The notes under the pieces: generated by a model | Databases searched by the model: none | The model's input: the letters and a program-made list of their open reading frames with translations, nothing else | What the model was told of the DNA's origin: nothing | Position numbers and translations under genes: made by a program | Shown here: positions 8,731 to 17,309 of the stretch, in pieces | How the letters are laid out: every line of letters begins with the position of its first letter | Numbering within the stretch: the stretch's first letter is position 1 | Source of the DNA: Photobacterium obscurum | GTDB lineage: Bacteria; Pseudomonadota; Gammaproteobacteria; Enterobacterales; Vibrionaceae | NCBI RefSeq assembly: GCF_026191635.1 | Contig: NZ_JAKRRW010000005.1 | Coordinates: 248,001 to 312,000 of the forward strand | Direction: 5' to 3' | DNA length: 64,000 bases

Positions 8731-10287
8731 TTAATACAGTGCCCAGTGTTGTTGCTGGATCCGCTTCATAAAGTGACGTAGGTCTTGCTCCAACGGACGA
8801 TCTTCTTCAACAAAACGGAACTCACTGAGAATCAACTCGTTCATTGTCTTCAATGCCAGGCTCATGTGGCGCTCATCAAGCTCGTTGTGGTTCTTGCGGA
8901 TCTCTAGCGCCTGGGTTGCCGCCAGCATCGATGCTGCCGTCACCTGCTCTGTCAGCTCAAGAACACGCAAGCAATCACGGGCTGCAATGGTACCCATACT
9001 GACTTTATCTTGGTTATGGCATTCGGTAGAACGAGAGAACACACTCGCAGGCATGGTGTGTTTCAGCGCTTCCGCCGTCCAGGCCGAAATACCGATCTGT
9101 ACAGCCTTGAAACCGTGGTTAATCGGCTTGCGTTCACCCTCCGCGCCCGTCAGGTTAAACGGTAGGCCATTGTTGAACTTGTAATCCATCAACTGGGCCA
9201 TTTGTCGGTCCAGCAAATCTGCAATATTCGCAATGGCGGTCTTCAATGTATCCATTGCCATCGCGATATGGCCGCCGTAGAAATGGCCGCCGTGCAGTAC
9301 ACGTTCATTATCGCCATCAATAATCGGGTTATCATTGGCACTGTTCAGTTCGTTCTCAATCAACTGGCGCAACCACGGCAGACTGTCTTGCAACACCCCA
9401 ATCACGTGAGGAGCACAACGAAGCGAGTAGCGATCTTGCAAACGGTCACTGTTGCGAGGCGGGCGTTCGGCCTGAAGGTCTGAACGCAGCCAGCTAGCGA
9501 TCTGCTGCTGGCCCGGATGCGGCTTCACGGCAAACAAGGCTTCATCGAAATGGAAATCATTGCCCTGCATACCCACCGATACCATCGCGGTAATTCGGGT
9601 TGCTAGCTGCGCAAGGTACTCAGCACGCTTATAGGCAATACAAGCGAGTGCCGTCATCACCGATGTTCCGTTCATCAGCGCCAAACCTTCTTTCGGCTTC
9701 AGCTTGATCGGCGAGATATTCAGCTCGGCGAATACGTCTTTTGTCGCACGGATTTCATCGTTATAAATCACTTCACGCTCGCCGATCAATGCAGCCGCCA
9801 GATAGGATAACGGCGTTAAGTCACCGCTTGCACCGACCGAGCCTTCCTGAGGAATTCGTGGCGAAATATCATGATTGATCAGGGTAACAATCTGATTGAG
9901 CAAATCGTGAGAAACTCCTGAAACCCCTTGCGATAGCGAACACAGACGCGTCGCCAGTACAGCACGAGCCTGCTGGTGATTGAGGTTTTCACCCAGGCCG
10001 CAACCATGAAAGCGAGTCAGGTGAAGGGGCAGTTCGTCAACGAGACTCGGCGGAATAGCCACCGTGCAGGAGTCGCCATATCCCGTTGTCACCCCATAGA
10101 TAACACCTTCTTCTTTCAGCAGGCGCTCAAGAAAAGCGACACCGCGGTCGATCTTTGCCTGATACTCGGGGCTATCATTCATCGCTGCCGAGGCGCCGTT
10201 TGCCACGGCCATAACATCTTCAATGGTCAGCCTGTCGGCACCAAATTTAACGGTTTGTTGCATGTTCTTTTGCATCTTTATTTCCAC
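8731..10287 (-). CDS. Aromatic amino acid ammonia-lyase (HAL/PAL/TAL family) in the APE cluster
   Basis: About 514-518 residues, with GTG at 10287 or the more likely ATG at 10275. The MIO-forming triad A153-S154-G155 lies in GSVGASGDLTPL, and the catalytic Tyr in IYGVTTGYG is at about residue 64. This enzyme removes ammonia from His, Phe or Tyr. In an aryl polyene cluster it is expected to make cinnamate or 4-coumarate as the aromatic starter. The selectivity position (residues 93-94) reads Phe-His in LTRFHGCGLG. That is neither the His-Leu of classic tyrosine lyases nor the Ser-His of histidine lyases, so the substrate is open. The gene sits between apeJ and apeK and overlaps the end of apeJ. 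Confidence 0.9.
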   Translation of the reverse strand: MEIKMQKNMQQTVKFGADRLTIEDVMAVANGASAAMNDSPEYQAKIDRGVAFLERLLKEEGVIYGVTTGYGDSCTVAIPPSLVDELPLHLTRFHGCGLGENLNHQQARAVLATRLCSLSQGVSGVSHDLLNQIVTLINHDISPRIPQEGSVGASGDLTPLSYLAAALIGEREVIYNDEIRATKDVFAELNISPIKLKPKEGLALMNGTSVMTALACIAYKRAEYLAQLATRITAMVSVGMQGNDFHFDEALFAVKPHPGQQQIASWLRSDLQAERPPRNSDRLQDRYSLRCAPHVIGVLQDSLPWLRQLIENELNSANDNPIIDGDNERVLHGGHFYGGHIAMAMDTLKTAIANIADLLDRQMAQLMDYKFNNGLPFNLTGAEGERKPINHGFKAVQIGISAWTAEALKHTMPASVFSRSTECHNQDKVSMGTIAARDCLRVLELTEQVTAASMLAATQALEIRKNHNELDERHMSLALKTMNELILSEFRFVEEDRPLEQDLRHFMKRIQQQHWALY

Positions 10288-11953
10288 TTAGCTGCCAGAA
10301 GTTAAAGAAGTTAAACCATTGCAGGGGAGCCTGTAAGGTGTAGCTCTCAAGGCGTCTGGCATATTGGCTTACGACGGCTTTTAGGGCTTCTTCCCTTTGC
10401 CCGCGAGGTAATTTGATTTGTTCACTGAATGGTTCGAAATACACATCGAAGTGCGGTGTTGGCTGGCTATCATCGCGCAAGCCAAACAGCAGATATACTG
10501 GCGCTTTCAATACCGAGCAAAGCATGAAAGGCCCCAGAGGAAATGGAGCGGGATGACCAAGGAAATCAGCCCATACTACACGTTGCTCTTGCGTTACGGA
10601 GGTACGATCGCCGACGATGACAACCCACTCTCCCTGCTCGATCTTCTGTTGCAGCAAGATGGCGGTATCCGGACCAAGCTTGCTCACTTGGATCAAGTTA
10701 AGCTCCGAGTCTGGGTTTACTGCTCGCATCACGGCATTAAACCGTTCAGCATGTTCGGTAAAGACCAACGCGTTGATCTTCACATTTTCATAGTTGCGAC
10801 TTAGCGCGCGGCATAGCTCAAGGTTTCCTAGGTGCGAACCCAGAATGACGATTCCGCGTTTTTCGGCAATAAGCCCATCAAAATGTTCCTGGCCGTGGAC
10901 CGTCAGGTTATCGAATGAAAAGTCGCCCTTCCATGCCGCGAGCTTATCCAGCACGGTGTGGCCAAACGATAACAAATGCCGATAGCTACTCAGGTTATTA
11001 GGCAGGGATACCCCTTGCTCGCCGGCATATCGGCTCAGGCGTTCAAGAAAATCTTCTGATGCCCGTCGGGATGACTTCCCGGTCTTGTGATAGTAGGCAA
11101 TAACGAGCTTCAAGATCTGGTTAAAGGCCCTGCGCCCCAAGATGGAATACACATAGAGAAGGGTTTTGATGCCAATGATCGTTCCGCGCTCAGTATGGGA
11201 TGACCAATGATGTTCCTGGCTGGTTTCTCGTTTTCGCAAAGAAGGAATACGGGGTAACATGCCAAAGAACAGGCGGGTATGCATGGTGCTGATCTTGATG
11301 TTGTCCCACAGGGCATCAAAGTGGGAAATCCCCCCTTCAGGGTAGATAACCTTAGTATCAACGAAGCGAATGTCACAGCCATCCCAGTACATGCGAACCA
11401 TGATTTCAGTATCAAAATCCATCCGTGTACCAAGCTTATTGCGCTCCAGTATTTTGATCATACGACCAATCGGGTACGAGCGAAAACCGCACATACTGTC
11501 TTTGATTGCAAACGACAACGTTTCAATCCAGACCCAGATATGAGTGGCGTAGCGGCCATAAAGCCGTGACTTAGGGACCGATTCATCATAGACCGGTTGA
11601 CCGGATACCAACGAGGTCAAGTGAGTCGATGACTCGGCGATGAGCTTTGGCAGCGCATTAAGATCATGCTGCCCGTCTGCATCTATCTGAATCGCATGGG
11701 TGAAGCTCTGCTTGAAAGCTTCATATATCCCGGCGATCACGGCACCGCCTTTACCCTGATTCTCAGGTAAAGTGACAATGGTTACATTGGAACGCTGGGC
11801 TTGCTCGGCCAGTATTTCCTTTGTTGCCGCATCACTGCCGTCATCCACGATAATGACGGGGTACCGATAGCTTGCCAGTGAATCCAGCACCGCCGGCACG
11901 GTTCGTCCATGGTTATAGCATGGAATAAGAAAACAGGGGTGAAATGTTGTCAT
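10247..11953 (-). CDS. apeJ: Fused family 2 glycosyltransferase / lipid-A-type acyltransferase
   Basis: A 568-residue two-domain protein. Residues 1-235 form a GT-A glycosyltransferase of the dolichol-phosphate-mannose-synthase type, with PCYNHG, VDDGSD at 36-41 and DADGQHD at 91-97. Residues about 285-560 form an LpxL/HtrB-type acyltransferase with the H-x4-E signature in LGSHLGNLEL (His374, Glu379). In APE clusters this fusion is thought to link the aryl polyene acid to its lipid/sugar anchor. That role is known in outline only, so the exact acceptor is inference. It overlaps apeI by 4 bases and the lyase gene at its end. Confidence 0.88.
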   Translation of the reverse strand: MTTFHPCFLIPCYNHGRTVPAVLDSLASYRYPVIIVDDGSDAATKEILAEQAQRSNVTIVTLPENQGKGGAVIAGIYEAFKQSFTHAIQIDADGQHDLNALPKLIAESSTHLTSLVSGQPVYDESVPKSRLYGRYATHIWVWIETLSFAIKDSMCGFRSYPIGRMIKILERNKLGTRMDFDTEIMVRMYWDGCDIRFVDTKVIYPEGGISHFDALWDNIKISTMHTRLFFGMLPRIPSLRKRETSQEHHWSSHTERGTIIGIKTLLYVYSILGRRAFNQILKLVIAYYHKTGKSSRRASEDFLERLSRYAGEQGVSLPNNLSSYRHLLSFGHTVLDKLAAWKGDFSFDNLTVHGQEHFDGLIAEKRGIVILGSHLGNLELCRALSRNYENVKINALVFTEHAERFNAVMRAVNPDSELNLIQVSKLGPDTAILLQQKIEQGEWVVIVGDRTSVTQEQRVVWADFLGHPAPFPLGPFMLCSVLKAPVYLLFGLRDDSQPTPHFDVYFEPFSEQIKLPRGQREEALKAVVSQYARRLESYTLQAPLQWFNFFNFWQLSGNKDAKEHATNR

Positions 11954-12327
11954 CGTGCCATTTCCAGTTTGATCCGTCCCGAAGAGTGAGTGACAGGCTC
12001 TGGCTTGCCCTCTTTGACAGAGGTATAACTAAAATGCAGTTTCTCTTTTTCGGCAAACCAGGTCAGGGACAACTCTATGATACTGTCCGGTAGGATCGGC
12101 TCCTGGAATTTAATCGCGTCCATTCCGCCAAATTCGCAATGAGCATTCAAAAGCGTTTTACCATAGTGAACCGCCCAATCAACTTGTGTTACTCCCGGCA
12201 ACAGCGGATAAGAAGGAAAGTGCCCCTGAAAATCGACAATATCGGCATCTACTTTCAGCGTGAGCACTGCCGTGCTGTCATTAATTTGTTGATCAATAAT
12301 GGTCGGCTTGCGTTTATTCACTGTCAT
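11950..12327 (-). CDS. apeI: 3-hydroxyacyl-ACP dehydratase (ApeI type)
   Basis: A 125-residue hotdog protein of the FabA/FabZ kind. The catalytic His lies in FQGHFPSYPLLPGVTQVDW at about residue 41. In studied systems ApeI pairs with ApeP to dehydrate the growing aryl polyene chain. The gene lies 40 bases downstream of apeH and overlaps apeJ by 4 bases. Confidence 0.88.
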   Translation of the reverse strand: MTVNKRKPTIIDQQINDSTAVLTLKVDADIVDFQGHFPSYPLLPGVTQVDWAVHYGKTLLNAHCEFGGMDAIKFQEPILPDSIIELSLTWFAEKEKLHFSYTSVKEGKPEPVTHSSGRIKLEMAR

Positions 12328-12367
12328 TCTGCCATTAAGTTAGTTGTTATTGTTACGCTGTCAGGCG

Positions 12368-13816
12368 TTATTTGAAAAACTGCTCCAGCTCCCTAACAAG
12401 CCGCTTTCCTTGGCTGTTCAGCGGTATCTCATCAACGATACGAAAGCGGCGAGGAATACCGACAGGCTCCAGCCACTGCCGTAACTGCTGTCGCAATGCC
12501 AACCAGAACTGACCTTTTCCCATGGCAGCCATGTGCTGCTGTCCTTCACCGGTTAGGGTGATCACCGCAGCAATAATCAATCGGTTGGTATCATCCAAGG
12601 TAAGCACTGCGGCCTCATCAACCCAGCTCAGCTGGCAGAGGCGCTGCTCAACTTCCGTCAAGGAAACCCGTTTTTCTTCCACCTTCACCACCCGATCGGT
12701 GCGTCCCAGCAACATAAACTGGCGGTCACCGAGAAGCTGGCACTGATCACTGGTCTGATACCAGCTCTCCGGATCGATAAAAGGCGAACTCAAACGCAGA
12801 CACCCTTCTGCGTTAAGCGCCATGTCGATAACATCAAACAACTGCCATGGGGTATTTGCCTGTTGCTGTTGCCGGAAACCAATCCCCCCCGTTTCCGTAC
12901 TGCCAAACACTTCGATAGGCAGCTGTTCAAACAACTCGAAGCTTTGGCGAGCCGCGGCTTCTGCCAGAGGACCGCCAGAAGAAAATACGGCGCGGTAGGG
13001 TTGCGTTGCCTGCTCTGCGCCCAGACGCTTAAGCAAAGCAGGACTGGTGATCAAGGTCGTATCTGGATCTGCCTGCGCCATAACCTGCTCGGGATAGCTC
13101 AGATCGATCCGGTCAAAAGCCCGCCCAGCGCAGAGCGGCCATAACACACGAAATAACAGGCCATAGATATGCTGATGAGAGACGGTACTGACCACGATTG
13201 AGTCTCGCAACTGCGTACCCCATGTCTGTTCAAGCTGAGCAATTTCAGCATCAATCCGGTCAAGTGTTTTTATAATCGCTTTCGGCTGGCCGCTCGAGCC
13301 CGAGGTAAACAAAGTAATCGTCACATCACTCAGTACCAACTCAGCAAGTTCAGATGCCACTGGCTTCTCTGCAATACTAATGGCCGAACAAGTCGCTGAA
13401 GCAGAAACCGGGACTAATGGCAGCAGCTGCTGCGGACAATCAAGCTCACACAGCGCGCTGCGGTCATGAAGTACAGCATCGAAATGACACACCAACTCAG
13501 CCAAAGCTGCCGGCTGGTGGTTACCCGGCAGGATAATTTGCTTGCCTGCATGTGCAGCAGCCATGAAGGCAACTGCAAAGTGGTAACTGTCATCGAAGCA
13601 CAGTGCCCACTTAGCAAAAGGACTCGCTTGCAGTGTTTGAACCAAAGCCAGAACATCTGTCCTGAACTTGACCCAATGAACCAGCGAGTCAGCATGGCGA
13701 GCGACCACTAGCCTCTCCTGACGAAGAGAAAGCATCAACTCAGACAAAGAACTGAATGGTATTTCAGGATAAACTGTTTTTTCTGCAACTGGGGTATTCA
13801 TATCTGCTTTCATCAC
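12368..13816 (-). CDS. apeH: AMP-forming acyl-ACP/CoA ligase for the aromatic starter
   Basis: A 482-residue member of the adenylate-forming family. The P-loop-like motif TLFTSGSSGQPKAIIK lies near residues 182-197, the FGSTETGG substrate/AMP motif near 300, and the hinge stretch LLGRTDRVVKVEEKRVSL near 370, with the catalytic lysine expected at the C-terminus (SQGKRLVREL). It should activate the aromatic acid made by the ammonia-lyase and load it on ApeE or ApeF. It is 8 bases downstream of apeG. Confidence 0.87.
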   Translation of the reverse strand: MMKADMNTPVAEKTVYPEIPFSSLSELMLSLRQERLVVARHADSLVHWVKFRTDVLALVQTLQASPFAKWALCFDDSYHFAVAFMAAAHAGKQIILPGNHQPAALAELVCHFDAVLHDRSALCELDCPQQLLPLVPVSASATCSAISIAEKPVASELAELVLSDVTITLFTSGSSGQPKAIIKTLDRIDAEIAQLEQTWGTQLRDSIVVSTVSHQHIYGLLFRVLWPLCAGRAFDRIDLSYPEQVMAQADPDTTLITSPALLKRLGAEQATQPYRAVFSSGGPLAEAAARQSFELFEQLPIEVFGSTETGGIGFRQQQQANTPWQLFDVIDMALNAEGCLRLSSPFIDPESWYQTSDQCQLLGDRQFMLLGRTDRVVKVEEKRVSLTEVEQRLCQLSWVDEAAVLTLDDTNRLIIAAVITLTGEGQQHMAAMGKGQFWLALRQQLRQWLEPVGIPRRFRIVDEIPLNSQGKRLVRELEQFFK

Positions 13817-13824
13817 CGCTTACT

Positions 13825-14397
13825 TCAGCGAGCAATATCCATTTCCTTTCTCATCAACCATTGACGTACCAGCCATTCGCCAGCAAACAGCACTCCTGCA
13901 AATAGGTAGCTGATCAGGCCGTTATATAACGTCCATACCGATAACGGCATAAAGCAGGTAGCCAGAGCAATTGTCCCATTCAGGATGAAGAAACCGCACC
14001 AGATCTTGGTGACTTTGCGCGTATAAATCACGCCACTCGGAGCCAGGTCAGGATCCTGAAGGCGGGCAAACCGCTCGATAACAGTCTGCTTCTGCCACAG
14101 GCTTGAGACAAACAAGCCAAACATCAGGGCATTCACAATCACCGGGTAGAAAGTCAGCCAGCCTTGTTCACGAAAAAGACTGCCTAGCAGGGTCAGCGTA
14201 ATTCCGGCTCCCCCACTGATCCAGGCAATATATTTCAATTCGCGTAGCCGCGCCTGCCCGCCGGCAACAAGCCGGAGTAGGAACAATATGGCAAGAATAC
14301 CAGCGACCGTTCCGAGCCCCCATTGACTGATCCCAAAAAAAACCGCAAATGGGTAAGCGAGCAAGGCAATCGCCGATATGGCGGTCAATAACCGCAT
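13825..14397 (-). CDS. apeG: Membrane protein of the COG4648 type in the APE cluster
   Basis: A 190-residue hydrophobic protein with about five or six membrane segments, such as LLTAISAIALLAYPFAVFFG at the N-terminus and LISYLFAGVLFAGEWLV at the C-terminus. Proteins of this kind are constant members of APE clusters, lying between the carrier proteins and the ligase. The biochemical role is not known to me. Its start overlaps the stop of apeF. Confidence 0.8.
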   Translation of the reverse strand: MRLLTAISAIALLAYPFAVFFGISQWGLGTVAGILAILFLLRLVAGGQARLRELKYIAWISGGAGITLTLLGSLFREQGWLTFYPVIVNALMFGLFVSSLWQKQTVIERFARLQDPDLAPSGVIYTRKVTKIWCGFFILNGTIALATCFMPLSVWTLYNGLISYLFAGVLFAGEWLVRQWLMRKEMDIAR

Positions 14398-14666
14398 TAA
14401 GCTTCCTGCAGCAGAGCAGTTACCGCATCAACTACATCGTCAACAGTACGAACAGTTTTGAATTCTTCAGGTTTGATTTTTTTGCCGGTTACATTCTGCA
14501 AATGTACAACCAGATCCACAGCATCGATACTATCTAGGTCAAGCTCCTGGTAAAGCTTGGCTTCCGGGGTAATATCCTCTGCGTCAAGTTCAAACAGCTC
14601 CACCAGCGCGTCACGCACTTGTTCAAATACTTCGTTACGATTAACTTCAGTCATAAATTCACACAT
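14397..14666 (-). CDS. apeF: Acyl carrier protein (ApeF)
   Basis: An acyl carrier protein of 85 or 89 residues, starting at the ATG at 14654 or 14666. The phosphopantetheine attachment site is the Ser in LDLDSIDAVDL (residue 46 of the longer form). Strongly acidic, as expected for a carrier. It is one of two carriers in tandem, 9 bases after apeE, that hold the growing aryl polyene chain. Confidence 0.9.
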   Translation of the reverse strand: MCEFMTEVNRNEVFEQVRDALVELFELDAEDITPEAKLYQELDLDSIDAVDLVVHLQNVTGKKIKPEEFKTVRTVDDVVDAVTALLQEA

Positions 14667-14675
14667 CCACGTATC

Positions 14676-14933
14676 TTAGGCTTGATTAAGAGAAATGAAG
14701 TCGGCCAAATTAGCCACCGAGGCGAAGTACTCACGGGTGTTGGTGTCGTCAGCATCAATCACAATGTTGTAGTTTTTCTTGATTGCCAAGCCCAACTCTA
14801 GTGCATCAATTGAATCTAGCCCCAGGCCATCACCAAATAGCGGTGCCTGTGTTTCTATGTCGTCGATTGTGATGTCTTCAAGATTCAGCGCTTCGATAAT
14901 TAACGCTTTCAGTTCGTTATGTAATGATTCCAC
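14676..14933 (-). CDS. apeE: Acyl carrier protein (ApeE)
   Basis: An 85-residue acyl carrier protein with the attachment Ser41 in LGLDSIDALELGLAI. Acidic and helical in pattern. It differs clearly from ApeF, which suggests that the two carriers have separate jobs, such as starter loading and chain elongation. In the characterised system both are needed. It is 14 bases downstream of apeD. Confidence 0.9.
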   Translation of the reverse strand: MESLHNELKALIIEALNLEDITIDDIETQAPLFGDGLGLDSIDALELGLAIKKNYNIVIDADDTNTREYFASVANLADFISLNQA

Positions 14934-14947
14934 TATAACCTACTTAT

Positions 14948-15760
14948 TTATATTGAATTTTCGCACTTTTCCTGCGCTGGAAAAATAACGTCTGCCAAAT
15001 GGCGGTTAAGCTGCCTTGCGGCAGTGGTGGGTGAATCTGCATCGCGAAGAAATTGCTCTATCGCGATTTTCTCTTTCACTTCGACCCGAAAAAAAGGTTT
15101 GGTATCGGGAACTTGATACCATTTTGCCTGCTTGGTCAAAAAGCTGGGCTCAACCGTTATATGAACCATCCGCAAATCGGTTTGAGTGCGGACGGCAATC
15201 TGGGCGGCACCGCGCTGCAATTTCGATTCAATTCCTAGTGTGGTTCGTGTCCCTTCAGGGAATATCAACAACACATTGCCATTATCCAGTCGCTGACTGC
15301 ACGCATCCAACAGGCTTTCAGGATCTCGGTTGGGAATATAGCCGGCGGCTTTTACAATGCCTTTCATAAATGGGTTATGCCATATCGCCGCTTTTACCAA
15401 GCAATCACATTGCGGCAGGCAGGAGCCTATCAACACATAGTCAATCAGGCTTGGATGATTCGCAACAATTAGGCAATTTCGATCTTGCAGCAAGGAGCTT
15501 GCACCGACAAACTCATAGTCGATCGCTCCCCAAAAACGCATGGTGCGACAGAACAAAGCAAAAGAACGCTGAATGATTGACTGTACCCGTAATTCACGCT
15601 GGCCAGGATCTTTAACTGACCACGTGAGAAGGGGAAATACAACAAATGTCAGGCATAACGCGCCAATTCCAAAGATGGAGAAGCATAAACCGGTTGCCGC
15701 TACCCGCCAGACTTTATTCATACGCTGTGTTACAGCTGATAACACTGAGTTTCGTTCCAT
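14948..15760 (-). CDS. apeD: 1-acyl-glycerol-3-phosphate acyltransferase-like protein
   Basis: A 270-residue PlsC-type acyltransferase. An N-terminal membrane segment covers residues about 20-45. The catalytic pattern is NHPSLID (His102, Asp107), and the acceptor-binding motif FPEGTRT covers residues 167-173. It probably acylates the lipid part of the finished aryl polyene. It lies 3 bases downstream of apeC. Confidence 0.86.
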   Translation of the reverse strand: MERNSVLSAVTQRMNKVWRVAATGLCFSIFGIGALCLTFVVFPLLTWSVKDPGQRELRVQSIIQRSFALFCRTMRFWGAIDYEFVGASSLLQDRNCLIVANHPSLIDYVLIGSCLPQCDCLVKAAIWHNPFMKGIVKAAGYIPNRDPESLLDACSQRLDNGNVLLIFPEGTRTTLGIESKLQRGAAQIAVRTQTDLRMVHITVEPSFLTKQAKWYQVPDTKPFFRVEVKEKIAIEQFLRDADSPTTAARQLNRHLADVIFPAQEKCENSI

Positions 15761-15763
15761 TGG

Positions 15764-16489
15764 TTAACACTTCCAGTGCCAATGTGTTCGCTGTCCGGCG
15801 ATCGTCCATGAATGGTGGCCACGAACCAAGTTAGCTATAACATCCAATGTCTGTGGAAGCTTTGAAGAAACATCTTCTGTCCCTCTCTCGGCCTGCCAGC
15901 ATAATTGATATTGCCTACCACTGGTTACAACCATCCCCAGAGCAAAGCCATGGTGCGCTTTAACGTCAAATGCTTCATAGGGCTGAGGTAGAGGCTCATC
16001 AAAGTCGACCACCAAAATACGGTGCTGTGGGTTCTCAGCCAGATAAGCGGATGCTTCTATTAATGCCGAGTGCAAAGAATGTTCACCTGCAGCTAGCGAT
16101 GTCACCGGAATTTCTTTCTTTACCGCAATGGTAAAAAGGCCAGCTGCGGTATTATGTACAGATTGTGAAAAGGCAATTGGAGATGCATCTTCACCTTGCA
16201 AAATTTCCGATAACAATTTCGCGGTACGATGAAGCTCGCCATGTCGGCTAGAGAAAATGATAAAATCAATCTCATTATGTTTGGCTAAACTTATCGCAGT
16301 TTGTATCGCAAGTTTACTCAATGAGCTCATACGCCGGCGTAACATTGGCGGAATGTCAGTGACAGGGACTGGGGCTAACGTGTCAGGCCATTTCTTTTCA
16401 TTTGTCACCCAAGCATTCCATTCATCCAAACTTACTAAGCCTGGTGAAAGTGCCTGCCAACATTCAATATCAAAGTGTATCTCATTCAT
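15764..16489 (-). CDS. apeC: Beta-ketoacyl-synthase-like chain-length partner lacking the active Cys
   Basis: A 241-residue protein of the beta-ketoacyl synthase N-terminal-like family. Where a ketosynthase would have its Cys it reads FSQSVHNTAAGLF, with no Cys, so it cannot condense by itself. In the characterised APE pathway ApeC dimerises with ApeO as a chain-length-factor-like subunit. It is the first gene of the minus-strand operon, so the operon promoter should lie in the AT-rich region upstream (16.5-17.3 kb). The start at 16489 gives MNEIHFDIECW, which fits the family. Confidence 0.83.
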   Translation of the reverse strand: MNEIHFDIECWQALSPGLVSLDEWNAWVTNEKKWPDTLAPVPVTDIPPMLRRRMSSLSKLAIQTAISLAKHNEIDFIIFSSRHGELHRTAKLLSEILQGEDASPIAFSQSVHNTAAGLFTIAVKKEIPVTSLAAGEHSLHSALIEASAYLAENPQHRILVVDFDEPLPQPYEAFDVKAHHGFALGMVVTSGRQYQLCWQAERGTEDVSSKLPQTLDVIANLVRGHHSWTIAGQRTHWHWKC

Positions 16490-17249
16490 CTGTTCTAGTA
16501 TCTAACTTATAATGCTAGATTTAATCCTGAAGCTCATATCCCTATATCAGCCTAGGATAATATTAATTTGAACTTTTGTGTATGTATAATTTCACGTTTT
16601 CTTAAAACACCTCTTCATGTCATAAAACGAACTATATTTTGCTTAAAACACAACCAAGATAAAGTAAAGATGAGCGCTTATATTGCCAACCTCCTATATC
16701 ACTGAATGATAATAAACCGCTACAACAGAACAACTTCCGATCAGTATAGCAACACAGTAGCAACAGTCACCAATCACCTCATCAACATATAGCACAGCAC
16801 CCCGCTGACAACCTACGCAACAGAAAAAAGATAAAAAAACATGATAAACAAATAGTTACTTTAGCCAGGGCTGATTTTAAAAACTCAACTTATTACATCA
16901 GTCAGCCCCCGTCAAAAAAATGACCGCTTCCTAATTATGAGTACTTGTCAAAATATACTAATAATGGAAATAAAATTAGGCTCCAATACAAGATTTCATA
17001 TTGAAGTTTCCAGCCAGAAAGGCTGTCCACGGTGACAGCATCGAGAGTTCACCAATATTCCCCTTGCCTATTTTATAATGCCTAAAAAAGAGCTTGTTCA
17101 TTTTTCCGGACTAGATTTATGACCATTAACATAGCAAGCACCGCCCTGTAAACAGATATTTATTATAATAACCATCTGTTTATTTACTATTTGTGCGGCC
17201 AGTACTTGAAACAATAACTTATTTTATTACAGAATATAGTCAAGTTAGG
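16490..17249. promoter_or_regulatory. AT-rich divergent intergenic region of the APE cluster
   Basis: About 800 non-coding bases separate apeC (leftward) from apeB (rightward). No plausible ORF is seen on either strand. The base composition is clearly more AT-rich than the flanking genes. It must carry the promoters for both directions. I could not identify a specific activator site. Confidence 0.5.
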
Positions 17250-17265
17250 TCTAAATGGATTTAGA
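17250..17265. promoter_or_regulatory. Inverted repeat overlapping the probable apeB promoter
   Basis: TCTAAAT-GG-ATTTAGA has perfect 7-bp arms. It lies 12 bases before a good -10 element (TATACT at 17278-17283), so it covers the expected -35 region. A repressor or activator could bind here. This is inference from position. Confidence 0.4.
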
Positions 17266-17309
17266 TCATTAATGGACTATACTTATCTTCAAAGTAATTG
17301 GAATTTCTT

